DNA of 64,000 nt, taken from NCBI GenBank assembly GCA_003508835.1, contig PUFA01000203.1:1270501-1334500 (forward strand), written 5' to 3'. The notes below the pieces were generated by a model. It saw nothing but the letters and a program-made list of their open reading frames with translations. It had not been told where the DNA came from and searched no databases. Source of the DNA: Eonycteris spelaea (lineage: Eukaryota; Chordata; Mammalia; Chiroptera; Pteropodidae). Both the position numbers and the translations under genes were made by a program. Shown piece by piece: positions 33,801 to 44,300 of the stretch. Position 1 is the first letter of the stretch, and each line of letters begins with the position of its first letter.

Positions 33801-36212
33801 AGTTTGGCAGATGGCTCGCCTTGGTGGGGAGGAATGGGGGCAGTGTGTAGAAGTTAGGACCCACTCGTCCCCAAGGAGACGCTGTCTTCCCGAGCTGAGA
33901 CCAAGGAAGGGCTGGGCCTTAGACCACCCGTGTGTCCTTCAGCAAGTGATTTACACTCTGACCTTTTTCGTACAAAAAAACGGGGACAACAATAGAACCC
34001 GTCTCGTGGGCCGCTGCCAGGAGGCGAGACACAGGGCCCAGGGCTCGGCAAGTGTGTGGCGCTGTTGCCCTCGTGACCTGCTGGTGGGCCAGTGCCCTTC
34101 CCTCCGGGTTCGCAGGAACAGCGGCCCACCAGAAGGGCCGCAAAGAGCCTTGGAGCCAGAGGGCGGGTCCAGCGCCAGCCTGACGCGCGCGGAGGACTGG
34201 GCTGCTGTACCTGTGACCCACAGACTGACCGGCCCTGAGCTGGGCGCCCAGGATTACAGGAGGCCACCCAGGGCTTCTGGAAAGGCAGGCGGGTGCCCGC
34301 CACTGGGAGCCCCATGTTCTGGGCTCTGATCCCTTCTCAGCCTCTGCTGGCTCTGTGGCCTCGAGCAAGTGGCTCATCTTCTCTGGGTCTGGGTTGCTTT
34401 GTTTGTGTAAGGCAGGGAAGAGCTGGGAGCCGTGTGGGTGTGTTCCTGCCTCTCCCCTACCAAAACACATCCCCACTCATCCCTCGCCGCGGGTGGGGGC
34501 CTGACCCCATCCGTGGGCCCCACAGGTGCTCAGGGTTTTGCCATCAGACAGACTCCGGTTTGTGCTGCCTTTGTGACCTCTTAGAAGCTGCTCCCTCTCC
34601 ATCGTCCTTGGCCGTGACGTAGACCACTAGCTGTGCCAATTCGCTCGCTCTCCTGAAGGTTTTACACACATCAGCTCCTTTAACCCTCACGGCAGAGCTG
34701 CAAGCAAGTACCATCGTCATCATCATCATCGTCGTCGTCGTCACGTTTTCACAGACGAGGAAAGGAGGCACTCGGGGGGTTGAATGACCGGAGCAAGGTA
34801 GCGCAGCTAGCCTAGCGTCTAGGCCCGAGTGCTGCCCAGGCATGCCAGGTGGGGTCCGCCCAGGCCGCTGGGAGCGCAGTCAGCAGCCTCCGGCTGTCCG
34901 CTCCTTCAGCATCTGCCTCTGGTGCGGAGAGCAGCCTCACCTGAGCTCGCAGCTGTCCTGGGCAGCCTGCATCTAGCACCCCAGCAAGGGGACAGTGTCA
35001 CAGGGCTCCCACCGCGGGCCGAAGCTCTGTGACCCTGCCTTGCATTTCGACTTCCTCTCTGCCCAGTCCCGTTTCCTCCCCCTTCCTGTCACTGGTGCTG
35101 GTCTGTAAGAAACATCTCACCCTGAATGTCTTCTCTGGAGACCCCAACCTGTAATAAGCAGTAAGTGGCGGGGCTGAAACTGAACTCCGCCTGGCTCCTG
35201 ACCACGTGCTTTCAAAATGAAAGGTAGCTTTTGGGATCCTTGTGGTGATTGATGAGCTGGGGGCGGGCACATCGTGGGGGCTCAATGAACGACGGTTACT
35301 CGCAGCACTGCTGTCCCCCGACTATGGCTAACTCTGGCCCCAGCCCCCTTCCTGGGAAAGAGGCGGGGAGTGCAGTTTCCCCAATGCCTGAGAGGTCACC
35401 TGGGAGGCCCAGGTAAGGGCGGGGCGGAGTCTGGGAGAGGCAGTGGGGCGGGGTGGCTGCAGAGGGAATCGGCTTTGCCTGTCCACCCTGTCCGGTCCAC
35501 CCTGTCGGAAGGAGGTGTGCAGGTGGGGATGTGGGGGGCCTGGCACCATGGTGGGCCACGCAGGGGGTGAGATGAGAACAGGAGAGGTGCGGGCACGTGT
35601 CCACGCTAAAGCCAGTGCCTGGGCCAGAGGGTCCGCCTGCCAAGGGACAGACAGACGGTGCGGCCCTGGCAGTCCTCGGGTTCTAGCCAACTCTCCTAGG
35701 GGGTTACGTCTTCCCTGCGTCTTTGCCCGGTCCCAGCACAGGACGACCTCTCCTTTCTCTCCTTTTCCATATAGACACTGCCCAGGAAAATGACTTCTTT
35801 CCTCTTGAGTCTGCTCGCTCCCCCTTCTCCCGGCAGGGAAGTCCCCTCTGAAGTCCGACCTCCATCCATCTCCAGTGCTGCAGTGCGACTGTCCCCAGGG
35901 ATGTGGCCCCCCACTGGGGACGGGCCAAGGACCCTGACCCAGCACTGCTAGGGAGCGAGTGGCACCCGCATGTGCCAGCGTAGGGCGGTCAGCCGCCCCG
36001 GCTCCTGTCCAGAAACCAGAGCCTCCCCTGCCCACAGCTAGCCTTCCCATCCAAATGACGAGCCCTGGGGCGGTCTCAGTAAGACTGAAACAAACCCAGG
36101 AGGGGCCTCTGTGCGGCTGGTGCCTTGCGGGGTCTCTCCCAGGCTTCCCCTTGGGTGAACCCCACTCACCCTTGAAGACAAAGTTATAATCCTCCTCGGC
36201 TCTATTCCCCAT
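30822..36212 (-). CDS. RAB25: RAB25, Rab11-subfamily small GTPase (frame interrupted in this assembly)
   Basis: Five coding exons on the minus strand: 36170-36212, 33189-33383, 31906-32098, 31315-31395 and 30822-30949. Length is 213 residues once two missing bases are restored, equal to the family length I recall. The protein begins [14 protein letters not shown]. It has P-loop GESGVGKT, switch I TTIGVEF, G3 DTAGLERY, G4 NKSD and G5 ETSAL, and ends CCISL, a dual-cysteine prenylation motif. RAB25 directs apical recycling-endosome traffic in epithelia. The G3 glutamine is replaced by leucine, a known RAB25 trait linked to low GTPase activity. Frame breaks are one base short near 33221-33224 (exon 2) and one near 32028-32034 (exon 3); flanking residues are intact. 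The exon 4 donor is weak (AAAG|GTTAGA). Confidence 0.93.
31440..31580 (+). repeat. MIR fragment in a RAB25 intron
   Basis: It contains 'acattcgcttcacgtttact', 'gtgtgctaacccctggcc' and 'agtcttagaacggcctgcga', which is the 5' half of sense MIR. Confidence 0.55.
33925..34070 (-). repeat. MIR in RAB25 intron 1
   Basis: Antisense MIR pattern: 'gtgtccttcagcaagtgatt', 'acaaaaaaacggggacaaca', 'atagaacccgtctcgtgggc', then 'agggctcggcaagtgtgtgg'. Confidence 0.65.
34330..34420 (-). repeat. MIR fragment in RAB25 intron 1
   Basis: It contains 'ggctctgtggcctcgagcaa', 'gtggctcatcttctctgggt', then 'tttgtttgtgtaaggcaggg', which fits a diverged antisense MIR core. Confidence 0.5.
34645..34835 (+). repeat. 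MIR carrying a CAT/CGT trinucleotide expansion
   Basis: Sense MIR is recognisable by 'ggttttacacacatcagctc', 'ctttaaccctcacggcagag', 'ttcacagacgaggaaaggag', then 'caaggtagcgcagctagcc'. In place of the usual short tattattatcc segment, the copy has about 31 bases of repeating ATC then GTC triplets (34711-34741). Confidence 0.8.
35150..35215 (+). repeat. MIR 3' fragment in RAB25 intron 1
   Basis: It contains 'agcagtaagtggcggggctg', 'aaactgaactccgcctggc' and 'tcctgaccacgtgct', matching the MIR 3' end. Confidence 0.55.
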
Positions 36213-37395
36213 CTCGGCTCTGCATGGAGGGTGCAAGGGTCTTTGAGGACAGAGGTGCCGGGTCTGTGTGCTGGCTCGCTGCCCTCAGCCCTCAGCTCTC
36301 AAGAGACTCGGACCCCCCGTCCTCTCATTGGGGGCGAAGAGGCTCCACAGCCGGGGGGTGGAGGCGGGCAGGGCCGGTGCGGCCTGGGCGCTGGGCTCTG
36401 GCAGGTGGCACCGCTGTAGGGAGCGAGACGGAAGTGGAGAACAGGAAGGGCAGGCGGGGGACCTGGGGCCCAGGTGGGTGGAGAGACCATGACGTCAGAC
36501 AGGTTAGGCAGGTTGGGTGTCTCGCAGGTGAGCAGGCTTGGCGGTGACAGTGGGGGAGGCCGGCCCAGCGACAGGACCTTTGGAGAGCCAGTGAGGGCTG
36601 AGTGTGGGGTTGGCTCCTGGGACCCGTCCGTCCTTCGGGGAGCAGGAGCCTGCTTGGCGTCCGGCTTTTCCTTTTGAGCCTCTGGTGGGGGGCAACCGGG
36701 GCACCAGAGGGAGGGCGGACGGCATGCAGCCCCCCTGTCACCATGCGGAGCTGTGGAGGCAGCTGACCTTGGGCCCGGCGACCCCCGCCCGTCCCCGGTC
36801 CCTGACAGGCCGGGGCCTGGGTGCGGCAGCTTCGCACCCTGGGTGGAGCTGCAGCTCGCCACCTACCTGCACCCCTGGGATGGGTCCCCACCCAGACCTG
36901 CTCTAGGGACATGGTAAGGGAGAGACCTGGGGCGGAAGTGACCAGATGCGGTGAGGGGCTGCGTGTGCAGGGGCCGGAGTGGGGTCCCCGGATGAAGGCC
37001 CGTGCGAGGTCACCGCCAGGCCCTGAGGCCGCACAGCAAAGCCATCCTGTCTGCACCTGGAGGTCCGTGTAAGTGTGTGAGTGCCCAGAAGAGGAGGGGT
37101 GGCCCCTCCCCACCCCAAGAGTAGAGGAGGCACCCGCCCTTCGGGACCGAGGACACTGAGGCTCGGGGCCCCGTGTTTTTTGTTCACCACTGGTCACGTG
37201 CCAGGTTTTGCCACCCGGCCGGGAAAGGTTCTGCTGAGAGGCGGGGCCAGGGGAGGCCACACCGCTGGACAGGCCGAGGGAGCCAAGGCACCACTGCCCG
37301 ACCCGTGGACCCACCTGCTGCTACAGGCCGTGGAGGGCCGGGCCGGCCCCGCTCCTCCCACCCCCGCTCCTCCCAGCCAAGACAGCAACCCAGAT
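36213..37395. other. Spacer between RAB25 5' end and LAMTOR2 3' end
   Basis: This GC-rich, CpG-moderate stretch should hold the RAB25 5' UTR and promoter (upstream on the minus strand from 36212). I see no TATA box in a convincing position and no strong CpG island, in keeping with a tissue-restricted promoter. No coding exon is supported. Confidence 0.5.
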
Positions 37396-37410
37396 GCAGC
37401 AGGGCTGAAA

Positions 37411-37416
37411 TTTATT
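37411..37416 (-). terminator. LAMTOR2: LAMTOR2 polyA signal
   Basis: AATAAA on the minus strand is about 120 bases beyond the stop codon, giving a compact 3' UTR that ends near 37395. Confidence 0.8.
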
Positions 37417-37534
37417 CTTGGGAAAAAACAAAGTCCCACCCTCCCCCCCAGTCTTAGAGGGGCTCCCCAGGGGCCCTGCCCCTCCGAAGGGCATCTCTCC
37501 AGCCCGGCCCGGCCCCAGCGTCCGGCGATGCCTG

Positions 37535-39371
37535 TCATGATGCTGCCACTTGGGTGAGGGGCTCCTCCAGGTACTGCACCAAGGCCTGGGCCTGCAAGAG
37601 GGGGAGGGGAAACTGGTCCCACACCAGGCCTGCCGTGAGGGGTCCCAAATCCGGTCAACATCCCAGGCTGAGCACCCAGCTCCCCCGCCCCAGACACGGA
37701 CGGGGCGACACGAGGACTTAGGGAGGCGGTGGGGATGGGAGTGGACACGGGGGTGGAGCATGAGGGCCGGGCCGGGGTGGTGGAGGGCAGGGCATGTGTG
37801 CACCTTGGCCTTGAGCATCCCGAAGCCGACGGTCTCCTTGGCATACATGCACAGCAGCAGGTTGGCCACCCGAGTGATGGCCACACGGCCCTCCTGGTGG
37901 GGTGACATCATGGGGTGTGGTGTACTGCTGGGCACCCCGGGCCCCTCTTTTCCCAGGGGCTCCTCTTGAGACACACAGTACCTTCCTTCCACACCCTGGG
38001 CATGGCAGGAGCTTCGGCTGGGGGCCCTGGCCTGGGGTCCTGCCCCAGCACAGCCACCTGCTGACTGAGTGACCTGGGAAAACTCCATCTCCCAGAGACT
38101 CGGTTTCTCCCTCCGTGACCTCCAATCACCCTGGCTGGCGAGGGTGCTGGCACACAGGAAGGACTTCCATGCCTGCCAAGGGCCTTCCGAATGGGCGACA
38201 CTGCACGGGGCTGGGGAGCAGTGAGCCCACTTCTCCTTCTCCTCTTCCCACGCTGATGCTTCCCGAACTGCAAGTCTGACCCCAGGGTTAGGAGACCAAT
38301 TAAGAAAGTCGATCAGCGTTCAAAGGGAAAGGAGAAATGGAGGGCCTTGCACGCGGGGAGGTGCTGTTTCACAGAGCTTGCTTTCAGTGGGGGCACCGTG
38401 CACTGACTCTGACTTCGATGCGATCTCATGGCTAGGTCGTGGTCGCACGTTGGAAGGCTCCTGCCCTACAGCACCAGCTCTAGGCGAGGCCACCGGCAGG
38501 AGTCACTGAACTGAAATGCATGGCTGGGTGGGCAGGGGCTGAGGAAGAGGTAGCAGCTGAGTTACAGTGGGAACGCTTCTCTAGGGGGCCTGTTCATTTT
38601 GGTTCAGCACTAGGCAGGCAGCCACGGCGTGCCAGGAACCAGGTCTGCACCCCCCGCCTCTCTGGCCTCACCCATAAGCTCCCCCATTCTCATGCCACTC
38701 CAGCCACAATCAACTGTGTCAATCCTTGATGCTGCGCCATCCTGCCTCAGGGCCTTTGCACTTGCTGTTCTCGCCCTCAGGACTGTTTGCCCCCTGCCAG
38801 CCACATGGCTTGCCAACTTCCTTCAAATCTATGACGAAATGTGACCTTTTCCACACAGGCCCCACCCTATCTCACTTCCTTGTTTAATTTTTCTCCATAG
38901 CATTTTCATTATCTGATGAACTATTCTTCAACTTACATATCTATTTCACTCATTCTATAAAACATATTTACCATATACAAGACATTCAGAGTTTACTTAT
39001 TTGAAGACATAGGTAATTAGGCTGTAAGCTTCATTAGGGCTGCAGTTTTTATCTGTCCTGTTTGCCACTTTCTCCTCAGTCCTGAGGACACTACAGGGAC
39101 CTAAATACTTGTTGACCAGACAGATACAAAGGTGATTGTGACAGTGTCTGTTTCTGACACATTTGCAGCCTAACGGCCATTTCCCCTTTCTGGACTTCTT
39201 CTCCCTTCTCAGGAGACCAAAGGCATCAAACAAGGGTCTGGAGACTCTGTCATGATTCTGTGAGTCAGTGAATCTGGGATGACAACACTCTGTGTGCATA
39301 TCACTCTACAGTTTATACCTACACTTTCATTTGATCTTCACAACAACCCTGTGAGGGGGTGTGTGTGTGTG

Positions 39372-39407
<36 letters not shown>

Positions 39408-40241
39408 GGATTATCGTTTTCACCTCGGAGCTGAGGTAAGGAAGCTCAGAGGGGTTCAGTAACTTACCCCAGCTTCCACAGGTGTTAAGCTGCTGGCTGT
39501 GACCAGAACCCCAGGCAGACCCCCTGGCAGGGGCGCCTGCCTCACCACCACCTGATACATAGGGGTCTGCCTATTATAAATGCTGCTGAGGGCCAATTCT
39601 TAGCAATTTTCAGAAATCCTGCCCCTCCAACCATCCAGAACCGGGTCCAGGTGCCCCTGGGGATCGCCTGGAGGGGACAGAAGAAGTAGCTCCCCTCTCC
39701 ATACCATGCAGTCCATGAGGATGAATTTGAGATTGTCTTCATTAAAAGCCTGGTTCCCGTTCCGGTCGTACGCGGCCCAGATGTTGCTGGCGATGGCCGC
39801 GGTGACCCGGGCGTCTGTATCCCCGTAACCGGAGTAGGCCAGCAGAGACCCCTCGTTATTCAGCAGCCTGGCGAGGCACCGGGAGAGGCACCGGGAGGGA
39901 GAAAGACTTGCTCAGGATGGGGAGTAAGAGGCCTGGGTTCCCATCCCAGCTCCCATCACTGGCGCTTCAAGATAGCAAGGGTCCGGGCTGAGTGTGTCCT
40001 GGAACGTGCCTACAACATCCAGCACGTCTGGTCCATTTTCGAGAGGGCCCTCCAAGGCGGTTGCCCACTCTGCCGCCTCCTCCCTTCCCGGAGACCTTCC
40101 CTACCCCTCCCTCGGATGGCGCCGCGCGGCCCCGCTCCGGTGCTCGCCGCGCGGGTCCTCGGTCCGCACTCACAGGGTGCTCTGGACGCCTCCAGTGTTG
40201 GCCTGGCTTAGCACCTGGGTCAAAGCCTTGGGACGCAGCAT
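37535..40241 (-). CDS. LAMTOR2: LAMTOR2 (p14), Ragulator/LAMTOR complex subunit
   Basis: Four coding exons on the minus strand: 40174-40241, 39705-39867, 37804-37893 and 37535-37591. They join with canonical GT/AG sites into an uninterrupted 125-residue frame, the family's length. It begins [20 protein letters not shown] and ends PLTQVAAS. The whole protein is one roadblock/LC7 domain. LAMTOR2 pairs with LAMTOR3 in the pentameric Ragulator on late endosomes and lysosomes, which recruits Rag GTPases and mTORC1 and scaffolds MEK1-ERK. This is the only gene of the five with no frame break. The exon 3 donor (AAG|GTGCAC) departs from consensus. LAMTOR2 lies in tandem with RAB25 and diverges from UBQLN4. 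Confidence 0.97.
38715..39125 (+). repeat. L2 3' region in a LAMTOR2 intron
   Basis: The order follows the L2 3' end: 'cctcagggcctttgcacttg', 'ctgttctcgccctcaggact', 'aaatgtgaccttttccacac', 'gctgtaagcttcattagggc' and 'aaatacttgttgaccaga'. About 400 bases are retained, the longest L2 copy here. Confidence 0.85.
39300..39545 (+). repeat. MIR interrupted by a (GT)n microsatellite
   Basis: Sense MIR flanks ('tcatttgatcttcacaacaa', 'ccctgtgagg' and then 'agctgaggtaaggaagctca', 'taacttaccccagcttccac') surround a GT array with one GC interruption at about 39358-39404. The array arose at or was inserted in the MIR centre. Confidence 0.85.
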
Positions 40242-40340
40242 GCCTGCAGCTTCTGACCCTGGGCTTTTGAACCCAGATCTCGGGGTTGCCTCCTGCGAGC
40301 CTCCGCCAGCTCCCGGTAGTGCAGCTGCCCCCGGAACACC

Positions 40341-40460
40341 CTGGGAGTTGTAGTTTCCCCGCCCGGCTCTGCGGTTCTGCCTCAACCCCGCCCCACCGCA
40401 GGAAGCACCGGGAATTGTAGTTCCTTGAACCCTCGCAAGGCATTCTGGGAACTATAGTTC
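40341..40460 (-). promoter_or_regulatory. LAMTOR2: LAMTOR2 promoter with three ZNF143/THAP11-type elements
   Basis: Three copies of an ACTA(C/T)A-N-N-TCCC-type element lie in the same minus-strand orientation at 40341-40358, 40409-40424 and 40441-40460, within 100-220 bases upstream of the LAMTOR2 ATG. The third copy extends into the CAGAATGC half seen in strong ZNF143 sites. The surrounding sequence has no TATA box and is GC-rich. The transcription start is expected close to or among the elements. Confidence 0.7.
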
Positions 40461-40999
40461 GCCTTTCCGCTGGGACCACGCGGTTATGGGGGAAAAGAGC
40501 GGGAGTAAAAACAGTGGCGGTAGTGGAAGGACATTTAACCCCCTCGGGGAGAGAAAAGTCATCATGTCCGTTTGGCCATCTACGATTCAGTAATTTTTTA
40601 AAAAAACCCTGTATTTGTTAGGTGCACTTTTGGTTACTTTTCAAAGCCATGTTCTGCATTATTTATACACAATGCTGTGAGATGAAGCGCTAGGTAGTAC
40701 TGAGGAAACCAAGGCCGGGGATGGCCACGCAGGCAAAACCCAGGTCTCTGGGACTGCACTTAATATATTGAGTTCATTCAGGCCGCGACCTTCAGGGCAG
40801 CGCAATCCATCTTAGAGGTGAGATTTTGGGTGGACGTCCAGAAGGGGAGAACGTAACCTCAAGTCGGAAAGAGCCCCAGCCTGGGAAGGAGTTGGGCTTC
40901 CTGAGAAAGACCAGCTATCGCCCGGAACGGAGATAAGGCGGCGACACAGAGAGTCCTTTGTCCCGGAGCGGGAGTGACCCGCGGAGGGGGCAGGGGCAG
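40461..40999. other. Spacer between divergent LAMTOR2 and UBQLN4 promoters
   Basis: A GC-poorer stretch (40540-40800) contains a probable diverged sense MIR ('gcattatttatacacaatgc', 'agtactgaggaaaccaaggc', 'caaaacccaggtctctggga'). Otherwise I see unique sequence with no coding signal. Confidence 0.5.
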
Positions 41000-41343
41000 C
41001 TTTTAGCCGGAGTGGACCTGGAACGGCTCGGGCCCGCTGGCAGCTCGCCCCGCCCCCGCCCCGAGCCCCCAGGGGCCCAGACCCGGCTGCGCGACCCGGG
41101 GTTCGGCCCTGGGCGGACCCCGCTGCAGTGGCCCCCCCAGTCCGCCCGGGGCGCTGTGGCTGCGGCTGGTCCGGAGGGGGCGACGAAGCCTAGGGGAAGG
41201 GACGGGAGGGGAGGGGAGGGGAGGGGAGTGTTGGAGGCGCCGGAGCCGAGCCGAGCCGGGCCGGCGGGGCGGGCGGGGAGGAGGAGGAGGAGGAGGAGGA
41301 GCCGGAGCGGGCTGGCGGGCGGCCGGGTGGCGGCGGCGGCGGC
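41000..41343 (+). promoter_or_regulatory. UBQLN4: UBQLN4 CpG-island promoter and 5' UTR
   Basis: A CpG-dense, TATA-less region carries CCCCGCCCC GC boxes, a (GGGGA)n array at about 41202-41228, a (GGA)n array at about 41278-41300 and a short CGG run ending at the ATG. The purine-rich arrays probably lie in the 5' leader. The exact transcription start cannot be fixed. Confidence 0.65.
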
Positions 41344-44300
41344 ATGGCGGAGCCGAGCGGGGCCGAGACGAGGCCCCCTATTCGGGTCACCGTCAAGACC
41401 CCCAAGGACAAGGAGGAGATCGTGATCTGCGATCGCGCCTCGGTCAAAGAGGTAGTACGGGCGTGGGGGCGCGGAGGAGGGGTCCCCGGGGGGTGGGGGG
41501 GGCTCGGGCCGGCCGGGCGTGAGCTAGGGCCTGGGAGCGGAGGGCGGGGGCCCAGCAGACGCTCTGGGAGCGGGAGGGCAGGAGAGGCGGGCAGGGGGCG
41601 TCCGGCGAGGGGAATGTGGGGGAGCGTGGCTCGTGCTGGGGAAGGGAGGCCGGGGTTTGCCTTGTGGCCTGGACTGGGGGCGTGGTGGAGAGTGGGGAGG
41701 GACACCTTGCGCAGCGAAGGACCCCGGGTCTGAGGGGAGCGTGCGCCTGGGTTTCTTGTCGGCGTTCGAGGCAGACTGGGGGCCCGGCCAGGTGCTGCGC
41801 CCAGAGAGCGGGCGGCGGGGTGCTTGCTGAGCGCCTGGGAGGACCCCCGCGCCCTCTGCTGCCGGGCGGTGGCGGGAGGCTCTCCTGCCCAGACCCAGCT
41901 CTTTCAAATCCAGGTGGTCACTTCCGGTTCTCAGCTTCTCCAGGGTTCCAGTGTGCACTAGGTGCTCAATAAAAACCTACTGAATGAGGGAATATTACCT
42001 GTGTTCCCCACCCCTGTGGCCGCCCCAGAATTTCACAGAGGCGGGGCTTAAGATAGGCCATCTGGTTGGAGCGGAGGCATCTGAAGCTGCCTTTGCTTTA
42101 GCGAGCGCGCTGTTGTTTGGTTTGGTTTTGGGGCGCTGATTTGCGAGTCTAACTCTCTCCAAGCCAGCCTACAATGCCATCACTGCCCCCACCCTTATAA
42201 AATGACTATATTCCAGAATTTAGATCCTTTTCCCTGCAAAGTTGGATTTGAAATCCGCTCTAAGCGAGAGGCAGTGTGTTTGATTGAGAGCGGGCCTTGG
42301 GTATTGAGACCTGAGTCCAGCTGCCATGGGCGAGTTACCCACGGGCTCTGATCTGCAGCTCCTCATCTTTAAAATGGAGAGAACAATTAATGTGTGTCCC
42401 GTGGGACTACACTCCTAACTCCTGTGCAGTGAGTGCTGTGATAAATACCGGGGGTCTTTGTGTTGCGTTTGTTACCAGCAGGCTGGGGGAGACGGGCCAA
42501 GGCAGCTGGAGGAGCTGAGTCGGAGTGCTGCCAGGCGGTACCCGGCAGGGAACTGGGCAGAGGGCTGAAGAGGGAGGGGCGGGTGGCAGCGGGCCTTCCT
42601 GGGTCCGGCAGGAGACCCTGGAATAGACTTGAGAGGAGAGCCTCTCACTGGTCCATTTCCTTGGTGGAGAAAGGAGCTGCCTGTTGCAGCCGGGGGATGG
42701 AGTCGAGTCTGCAGAAGAGGACGTCCCACAACCAGAGTCGCGGGCGAAAGTGTGGAGACTCCTGAAGAAGCCAGGGTCGCTGGGGGGCGGCCCCGGGTGG
42801 CCGCCATGGTGACCGCTGCTTCTCTGCACAGTTCAAGGAGGAAATCTCTCGGAGGTTTAAGGCCCAGCAGGATCAGCTGGTCCTGATCTTCGCCGGCAAG
42901 ATCCTCAAGGACGGGGACACGCTGAACCAGCACGGGATCAAAGATGGGCTCACCGTCCATCTGGTCATCAAGACCCCTCAGAAGTGAGTTCAGGAGAGGA
43001 GCAGGTCCAGCCTGCGACTGGACCGCTTTTCTCCGTCGGCTGTTCTCACCCGTCACGCAGTGGGGCCTGGGGGGACTCTGCCAGGGCCCAGGAAGGGGGC
43101 TCTGGGTCCGTGGCCAGGCAGGCCTGCGATCTCACTGGCAGGGGAAGCGATCCTGCCTTCCCTCCCCCTTCCGACCTGCTGACCACCCCGGCATCACCCC
43201 GCCCCAGCCTCGGGGTTGCTTAGCACACAGCCCGGTTCGAGGGGACAGGGGACAGGAAACAGTTTGTCTTTCCTCTTCCTGTGGTCACGTCAGCGGGGAT
43301 TTTCTTTCTCTGTCCTCAGGGCTCAAGATCCAGCTGCTGCCTCTGCTTCTTCCCCCTCCACTCCAGACCCAGCCTCAGCGCCCTCCACCACGCCTGCCTC
43401 GCCCGCCACCCCCGCCCAGCCCTCCACCTCGGGCAGTGCCGCCTCAGAGGCTGGCAGTGGGAGCCGGAGGAGCAGTGGGGGGGGCCCCTCCCCAGGGGCT
43501 GGGGAGGGCCCTCCCAGCGCTGCCACATCCATCCTCTGTAAGCCTTTAGGGAGGAGGGCACTGTCCTCTTTGGGGCTGGTGGTTGGGGGAAAGCCATGAG
43601 GAGGGAGAAACATGATCCCGTTGACGGTCTCATGGGGACGGGGATCCCTGGACATGGGCGCTTAAGCCAAGCAGGGGAGAAAAGCAGGCCACGGGGCTTC
43701 CCAGAGGAGGGAGCGTGGCCAGTCGTCAAAAGTGGGAGGAGAAACAGGGCTGGGGGTGTGAGGGGCTGGGGGTGAGGACATCAGAGGCAGGAGCAAAAGC
43801 GGGTCCAGCAGGAGCCAGTTGGGGGATAACGACTTACTCATTCGACAGGCCATCAGGGTTGTCCTCTGCCCAGGACGGTCCCCGGCTCCCAGCCTCTGCC
43901 ACCCAGGAGGCCTCATTCTAGCAGGCTGACGTCTCCTCCAGCAGTGGGTCGGGACTGGGGCTGCGGGGCGACCAGAAAAGGCGGAGGCAGAGGGGGGCCA
44001 TCCTGGGGACCCGAACTCGGTGGCCCTGGCCAGGCGGGGGAGGGGCCCCGGCGGCAGCCCGTGACGGTGCCCCTCCCCGCAGCCGGCTTCGGGGGCATCC
44101 TCGGCCTGGGCAGCCTGGGCCTCGGCTCCGCCAACTTCATGGAGCTGCAGCAGCAGATGCAGCGGCAGCTGATGTCCAACCCCGAGATGCTGTCGCAGAT
44201 CATGGAGAACCCGCTGGTGCAGGACATGATGGCCAACCCCGACCTCATGCGCCACATGATCATGGCCAACCCCAGATGCAGCAGCTGATGGAGCGGAACC

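Noticed and set aside
36325..37314. 329-codon open frame on the minus strand between RAB25 and LAMTOR2
   Set aside because: No recognised domain, low-complexity composition, and no consistent splice or polyA structure.
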